Assembly: GCA_016190065.1 (NCBI GenBank)
Contig: JACPRI010000023.1
Location: 1 to 43,718, forward strand
Direction of reading: 5' to 3'
Length of the DNA: 43,718 bases
Origin: Verrucomicrobiota bacterium
Lineage (GTDB): Bacteria; Verrucomicrobiota; Verrucomicrobiia; Limisphaerales; SIBE01
Numbering within the stretch: position 1 is the first letter of the stretch; each line of letters begins with the position of its first letter. Position numbers and translations under genes: made by a program. The notes under the pieces are model-generated. The model was given only the letters and a program-made list of their open reading frames with translations. It had not been told where the DNA came from and did not search any database. This document shows, in pieces, positions 40,896-43,718 of this stretch.

Positions 40896-40941
40896 GCGAT
40901 TTGTCGATCTTTCTGGGTCGATCCCAAGATGAACGCGCACG

Positions 40942-41295
40942 TCAGATGTCAGTCTGCCTCGCCCGATAACAGCTTTCACACAGATTCTCTGTGCTCTGAT
41001 CTGCGCCTCGATGCACCGTCACATGGAAGGTTGCTGAACGGTGATGGCATCGGTCGCAAAGCATAGACTGAGTGCCGGACATTGTCTGTCGGATAATCTC
41101 ATCAGTTCGCTCAAGATCGACTTGAGCTACCCACAAGTGGACGCCTCCCTCGGAAGTGTCCGTCCGCCAACCGGGAGGAGGATCGTCCGCTGGCCGGATC
41201 GTGGACTCGATGCCTGACAATGCCAGAGCCCTTTGCAGTCGCTCAGCATCGGCTCGAATTCGAAACCACAAAATGGGCGCGATCGGAGGACTCAT
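40942..41295 (-). CDS. DUF2007-like + McsA-type zinc-ribbon protein
   Basis: This 117-residue protein has a first half that reads like DUF2007 (FRIRADAERLQRALALSGIESTIRP then HLWVAQVDLERTDEIIRQ). The second half has two CxxC pairs (MLCDRCHHRSATFHVTV and LCESCYRARQ), about 25 residues apart, as in the zinc ribbon of McsA/UVR-type proteins. It probably binds zinc; no enzymatic role is clear. It is the leftmost gene of the minus-strand cassette-like cluster. An initiation signal is weak, so the start may differ. Confidence 0.65.
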   Translation of the reverse strand: MSPPIAPILWFRIRADAERLQRALALSGIESTIRPADDPPPGWRTDTSEGGVHLWVAQVDLERTDEIIRQTMSGTQSMLCDRCHHRSATFHVTVHRGADQSTENLCESCYRARQTDI

Positions 41296-41325
41296 GTTGT
41301 CCGTGAAGCAAACACAAAGACAATG

Positions 41326-41399
41326 GCCGAACGAGAATTTACCGAATGCCAGCGTCGCGTGACTTGAAACAGACGCGGCTTGTCGTCATTCGGTCCGGC
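41326..41399. other. Weak attC-like hairpin
   Basis: Ends GCCGAAC and GTCCGGC enclose an imperfect hairpin whose outer 8 bases pair (ACCGAATG with CATTCGGT) and whose inner arms GCGTCGCGT/ACGCGG also pair. It lies just beyond the 3' end of the membrane-protein gene (41420). The right end lacks the GTT core, so it is much weaker than the three other candidates. Confidence 0.35.
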
Positions 41400-41419
41400 G
41401 GCTCTAGCCTTCATGACCG

Positions 41420-41797
41420 TCAGAGCAGTCCATCCGCGATCTGCCTCAAACCTACACCAAACCAGACTACCAGAAACAATCCCCACAGCACAGACAGCAG
41501 AATCTGCCAGGGCCGCTTTTGGGTCCTGAGCAGCAGAATAAGCAGCGCCGCTCCCAGCAGCGTCAACCCGGCAGCCAGCGCCCAACTGAACGAGCGAAGC
41601 CCGGCATTTGGAAAATCGACGAGTCGGACGATAGCCACACCCCACGGACCGAAATAATTGGCCAACGCAGCCGCGATATGCTGGAGCGGCGTTATGGGGG
41701 CGTCATCGGGCGCCGCCCTCAAGTGGAGGACCACAAACGGCAAGCTGACCACCAGCGCAATGATGCCGAACACGGCAAGAACTTTTCTGGTGCTCAT
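41420..41797 (-). CDS. Small membrane protein
   Basis: The protein has 125 residues. Hydrophobic segments are at the N-terminus (VLAVFGIIALVVSLPFVVLHL), in the middle (WALAAGLTLLGAALLILLL) and at the C-terminus (ILLSVLWGLFLVVWFGVGL). It has no recognised family. The start at 41797 (MSTRKVLAV) is preferred over an upstream frame that runs into the toxin remnant. The gene follows the truncated toxin so closely that it may have fused with it or replaced its 3' half. Confidence 0.65.
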   Translation of the reverse strand: MSTRKVLAVFGIIALVVSLPFVVLHLRAAPDDAPITPLQHIAAALANYFGPWGVAIVRLVDFPNAGLRSFSWALAAGLTLLGAALLILLLRTQKRPWQILLSVLWGLFLVVWFGVGLRQIADGLL

Positions 41798-41825
41798 GAT
41801 GCTTCCGCTTTCTGTAAGGCAACAG

Positions 41826-41930
41826 AATGGACTCGATAAAGTAATCACCGACTCCAGCCTCACACGATTCATAGAACCGACGCCCGGCCTCCATGTCCCC
41901 GGCGGCGTCCTCCAGAATCACGACCGTCAT
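41826..41930 (-). pseudogene. N-terminal fragment of a RelE/ParE-family toxin
   Basis: The first 35 residues (MTVVILEDAAGDMEAGRRFYESC..., ending GDYFIESI) match the N-terminus of ParE/RelE toxins that pair with addiction-module antitoxins. After residue 35 the frame leaves the family and runs through the start of the membrane-protein gene. The start overlaps the antitoxin stop by four bases (ATGA at 41927-41930). The catalytic C-terminal half is gone, so the toxin is most likely inactive. Confidence 0.82.
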
Positions 41931-42145
41931 GATTCTGAGCCTCGCAGCCGAGCCCTGAGCTGATCTAAGGTCAGAAACTTGGCCTCGCCTGTTTGCGCTC
42001 GTGCCTTCCGGTCAGCCAGAACGTCTCGATGCCACTCCGGAGAGGCTATCTCGCGTGCGTCGCGACACAGAGCGTCCCAAAGTTGCTCCATCACTTGGAG
42101 TCGTTCCGCGATAGACATTTTCTCGATTTGGGCATTCTCAAGCAC
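41927..42145 (-). CDS. Addiction-module antitoxin (PF09720-type), partner of the truncated toxin
   Basis: This is a 72-residue helical protein of the addiction-module component family: MSIAERLQVMEQLWDAL near the N-terminus, acidic and helical middle, and a C-terminal FLTLDQLRARLRG. It is the upstream gene of a toxin-antitoxin operon whose toxin is truncated (41826-41930). It may thus be an orphan antitoxin that could still bind the toxin of the neighbouring intact pair, though the two antitoxins are diverged. It begins about 50 bases from the candidate site at 42197. Confidence 0.85.
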   Translation of the reverse strand: MLENAQIEKMSIAERLQVMEQLWDALCRDAREIASPEWHRDVLADRKARAQTGEAKFLTLDQLRARLRGSES

Positions 42146-42196
42146 GTGAGAACCTTAATGCCGCGTGGTGGCTAGGGCAAGCGCAGCGATATTGGT

Positions 42197-42321
42197 AGCG
42201 AACGTAAAGGGTGAGCGACCGCCGCTGGAGATGGGCTCACGCAAGCACCGTAACCGTCCGAATCCTCCGGGCAACTCCGAAACGGAAGCGCCCAGCGGCG
42301 GTTCGTCTCCACCCGTTGGGC
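42197..42321. other. Candidate integron attC-like site B
   Basis: On the plus strand it runs from AGCGAAC (42197-42203) to GTTGGGC (42315-42321), a good GTTRRRY R' core. Long imperfect arms pair: GGGTGAGCGACCGCCGCTGG on the left and CCAGCGGCGGTTCGTCTCCACCC on the right, with unpaired bases in the right arm. The middle is about 60 bases. The GTTGGGC end abuts the stop codon (TAG) of the toxin gene at 42322. Orientation is ambiguous because both ends have AAC/GTT. Confidence 0.6.
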
Positions 42322-42615
42322 CTATTCTCGGTCACGTCCGTACTGAGGATGGCGACGCTGGTGCTTAACCACAGTAATCCTAACCAACTCGGCGTCCACT
42401 CGTCGAAAGTAGATGATGTAGGGGAATCGCCTCATCAGGCATCTGCGGATATCGCGCGTGACGACCATCCATCTCTCTGGGGCTGCCGCCAACGCCAAAA
42501 CTTGTCTCTCGAACTCATCGATGAATGCCGCTCCCAAACCGGGAGAACGCTCGTTGTAATAGTCACGAATCTCCGCGAGCTCGGCTTCGACGGCGGGATG
42601 GTACTCCACCCTCAT
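42322..42615 (-). CDS. RelE/ParE-family toxin
   Basis: This 97-residue protein is complete for the family. It begins MRVEYHPAVEAELAEIRDYYNERSPGLG, the ParE N-terminal helix pair, continues with FIDEFERQVLALAAAPERW and ends with the beta-sheet RRFPYIIYFRRVDAELVRITVVKHQRRHP. ParE toxins act on gyrase and RelE toxins on ribosome-bound mRNA; which applies cannot be read. Its start overlaps the antitoxin stop by four bases (ATGA at 42612-42615). Its stop directly precedes site B. Confidence 0.9.
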   Translation of the reverse strand: MRVEYHPAVEAELAEIRDYYNERSPGLGAAFIDEFERQVLALAAAPERWMVVTRDIRRCLMRRFPYIIYFRRVDAELVRITVVKHQRRHPQYGRDRE

Positions 42616-42836
42616 GGGCGAAGTCTCGCCATCATCTCCTCATGCGCCAATGGCCGAATCTCGCCGCTCTCCAACTGCCGATCACGCTCGATGGCCAGGG
42701 CTACAGCCTCGCCATCATCCGTCACCGCTGGAATCTCAAACGGGTCCACCAAACTCTCCCACAATGACTCGGCCAACAACGCTCGCTCTTGTGGCGGCAG
42801 GCGCAACGCCGCCGCCGCTATTTGGTCGATACTCAT
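42612..42836 (-). CDS. Addiction-module antitoxin of the intact toxin pair
   Basis: The protein has 74 residues. It starts MSIDQIAAAALRLPPQERALLAESLWESL, a family-typical helix, has a short linker (EIPAVTDDGEAVALA) and ends with a helix, ESGEIRPLAHEEMMARLRP, that probably wraps the toxin. The start at 42836 is chosen to match the family N-terminus; the frame is open further upstream through the site at 42894. It is the first gene of the pair and probably represses its own promoter in the short gap before it. Confidence 0.88.
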   Translation of the reverse strand: MSIDQIAAAALRLPPQERALLAESLWESLVDPFEIPAVTDDGEAVALAIERDRQLESGEIRPLAHEEMMARLRP

Positions 42837-42893
42837 GAGCGGATTATAGGCCGGGAACCTTGCGAAGGAAAGCACGGGCTTTTGGCCCTTTTG

Positions 42894-43014
42894 GCCCAAC
42901 GACACCGACAGCCGCCCGGCGGCAAACGCCGGCAGACAATCCTGCGTTTGACAACCCGAACCCACGACCTCGCGCGGACGCTGGCGGCTGTTCGGTGGAG
43001 CGACTGGTTATAGC
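42894..43014. other. Candidate integron attC-like site C
   Basis: On the minus strand it reads TATAACCAGTCGCTCCACCG at one end and ends with GTCGTTGGGC. The arms CACCGAACAGCCGCC and GGCGGCTGTCGGTG pair with one unpaired A, as in attC extrahelical bases. The TATAAC...GTTGGGC outline closely resembles VCR-type and Xanthomonas-type attC sites as I remember them. It lies about 58 bases before the antitoxin start. This is the best attC candidate of the window. Confidence 0.65.
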
Positions 43015-43057
43015 ACCTTCCGAAGGCTCGACTCGCCTGTCTCCTGCAAGTTCCGAC

Positions 43058-43122
43058 CTCTGTGTTCTCTGTGCTCTCTGTGGCAAAAAAACTCAGCCAC
43101 AGAGAACGCAAAGAGCGCAGAG
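43058..43122. repeat. Inverted repeat with CTCTGTGTTCTCTGTG arms
   Basis: The left arm (43058-43084, CTCTGTGTTCTCTGTGCTC...) and right arm (43096-43122, GCCACAGAGAACGCAAAGAG...) match at about 22 of 27 positions around an 11-base loop. It is a dispersed-type palindrome; it may also be a weak terminator between the hydrolase and toxin-antitoxin genes. Confidence 0.7.
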
Positions 43123-43213
43123 AAAACTCGGTCACGGTCCGCTCAGCGTCGCGGACAATGATCGATTGTCTTGGAGTCATCGGCGACTCCTCAAAACAGA
43201 ACGAACTTCTGTG

Positions 43214-43315
43214 GTATAACGATACGGGTGAGCCATGACGAGGAGCGCGCCAGTGGCGTTCGACTGGAACAGCAGCGTCATCGCACTCCTCGTCATTGGC
43301 TCGACCCGGTTCGGC
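43214..43315. other. Candidate integron attC-like site A
   Basis: On the plus strand it runs from GTATAAC (43214-43220) to GTTCGGC (43309-43315). The arms GGGTGAGCCATGACGAGGAG (43226-43245) and, inverted, CTCCTCGTCATTGGCTCGACCC (to 43307) pair except for two single unpaired bases in the right arm. The middle is about 37 bases. It ends 6 bases from the stop codon of the alpha/beta hydrolase. Read on the minus strand, the sequence at its end, GCTCACCCGTATCGTT, is close to that of site B (GCTCACCCTTTACGTT). Confidence 0.6.
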
Positions 43316-43321
43316 ATCACG

Positions 43322-43718
43322 TTATTTGGTCAAAAAGGCACGGATCTCACGAAGGACTTCATCCTCTCTATCGATGAAGGGGGTGTGGCTCGCATTCGTG
43401 AGCACCACCACTCGAGCGCTCGGAATCTCTCTGCGGAAATGTTCGATTTCCTGCTCGTGATATTTCCGTTGCGCTTTGAGAAACTCCTGCGCGTCTCTTC
43501 GTTGCGGCTCGGACAACGTTTCAGCCCGGTCTCGGGCTTCCTTGTAACCGACGGCAAAAAACGCAAGCGCTGGCGCTTCAATTTTGCCGTACTCGGCCCT
43601 GGCCGAATAAGTGGCTTCCAACATCGAGTATATTGCTGGACCCCTCTTCTCCCCGAATAATCGGCTTGTCCATCGGCGCGCGCCGTCCAGTGATTCGCTT
43701 TCCTCTTTGGTGGGGAAA
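43322..43718 (-). CDS. Alpha/beta hydrolase, C-terminal part (partial)
   Basis: The frame is open from the right edge to the stop at 43322, about 131 residues. It reads FPTKEESESLDGARRW..., then YGKIEAPALAFFAVGY near the acid loop of alpha/beta hydrolases, and ends with the catalytic-His motif NASHTPFIDREDEVLREIRAFL. It resembles the C-terminus of small alpha/beta hydrolases. An internal ATG at 43624 is unlikely to be the true start, since the homologous region continues before it. The nucleophile and lid are outside the window. It is encoded on the minus strand like the neighbouring toxin-antitoxin genes, with an attC-like site right after its stop. Confidence 0.82.
   Translation of the reverse strand, partial: FPTKEESESLDGARRWTSRLFGEKRGPAIYSMLEATYSARAEYGKIEAPALAFFAVGYKEARDRAETLSEPQRRDAQEFLKAQRKYHEQEIEHFRREIPSARVVVLTNASHTPFIDREDEVLREIRAFLTK

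Larger units (their letters stand above)
42837..43321. other. 485-base non-coding region with two attC-like sites and a hairpin
   Basis: No convincing gene was found between the antitoxin start and the alpha/beta hydrolase stop. It holds candidate sites C (42894-43014) and A (43214-43315) and an inverted repeat (43058-43122), all listed separately. The frames across it come from these repeats. Confidence 0.65.

Noticed and set aside
40786-41300. Plus-strand frame of 94 codons (40782-41066) after the sulfatase
   Set aside because: It overlaps the zinc-ribbon gene on the opposite strand and has no signal, motif or ribosome site.
42211-42849. Plus-strand frame of 212 codons over the toxin-antitoxin genes
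   Set aside because: It overlaps both well-supported TA genes on the other strand and contains a translated hairpin.
43235-43660. Plus-strand frame of 141 codons at the right end
   Set aside because: It is antisense to the alpha/beta hydrolase C-terminus and covers the attC-like hairpin; no family match.
1-43718. CRISPR array, rRNA, tRNA, riboswitch
   Set aside because: No regularly spaced direct repeats, no conserved rRNA blocks, no cloverleaf with GTTCRANNC arm, and no known riboswitch core were seen by eye. Short tRNAs could be missed without a covariance search.

Overview
The window looks like a chromosomal segment of a heterotrophic bacterium of the Planctomycetes-Verrucomicrobia group, most likely a Verrucomicrobium of the Pedosphaera/Limisphaerales type. 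This is inferred from gene content, with no marker gene as proof. The content includes two DUF1549/DUF1553 'planctomycete cytochrome' proteins, two Tat-exported DUF1501 proteins, Tat-exported Gfo/Idh/MocA oxidoreductases, a DUF6807 protein, DUF1080-type lectin-fold proteins, a type I sulfatase, and many short palindromic intergenic repeats. No rRNA, tRNA, CRISPR array, integrase or transposase was seen.

Layout. 1-2.0 kb (minus strand): a type II secretion/type IV pilus F protein cut by the window edge, thioredoxin, a Pro/Ala-rich membrane-anchored protein and an RRM RNA-binding protein. 2.2-7.3 kb (minus): a compact operon of a YjhG/YagF-type xylonate dehydratase, type III polyketide synthase, SAM methyltransferase and FAD oxidoreductase. 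The last three resemble alkylresorcinol/alkylquinone cassettes (srsABC-like). 7.7-12.1 kb (plus): DUF1549/DUF1553 protein, a DUF4160-DUF2442 pair, and a DUF1501 protein. 12.2-24.3 kb (mostly plus): secreted or periplasmic carbohydrate-type enzymes (transglutaminase-like protein, DUF6807, two Gfo/Idh/MocA paralogues, two lectin-fold proteins, one fused to a sugar isomerase barrel), with a secreted alpha/beta hydrolase and a TPR-OGT glycosyltransferase. These may form a 3-keto-glycoside pathway.

24.5-31.2 kb: a Zucchini/MitoPLD-like single-HKD phospholipase D protein with an alpha/beta hydrolase, a cobalamin-type radical SAM protein with a small membrane partner, a truncated duplicate of that partner, a LysR regulator, a small protein with a paralogue 10 kb away, and isocitrate dehydrogenase. 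31.4-40.8 kb: a large secreted beta-propeller protein divergent from a full PSCyt1-DUF1549-DUF1553 cytochrome, a decayed toxin with its antitoxin, a second DUF1501 protein and a sulfatase.

40.8-43.7 kb is a different landscape. It has small minus-strand genes (zinc-ribbon protein, membrane protein, one broken and one intact toxin-antitoxin pair, an alpha/beta hydrolase cut by the edge) separated by long imperfect hairpins with AAC...GTT ends. These look like integron attC sites, so the region is a candidate integrase-less cassette array (CALIN). It is the most interesting part of the window, together with the dehydratase-T3PKS operon and the toxin-antitoxin-like insertions found in both cytochrome/DUF1501 gene pairs.
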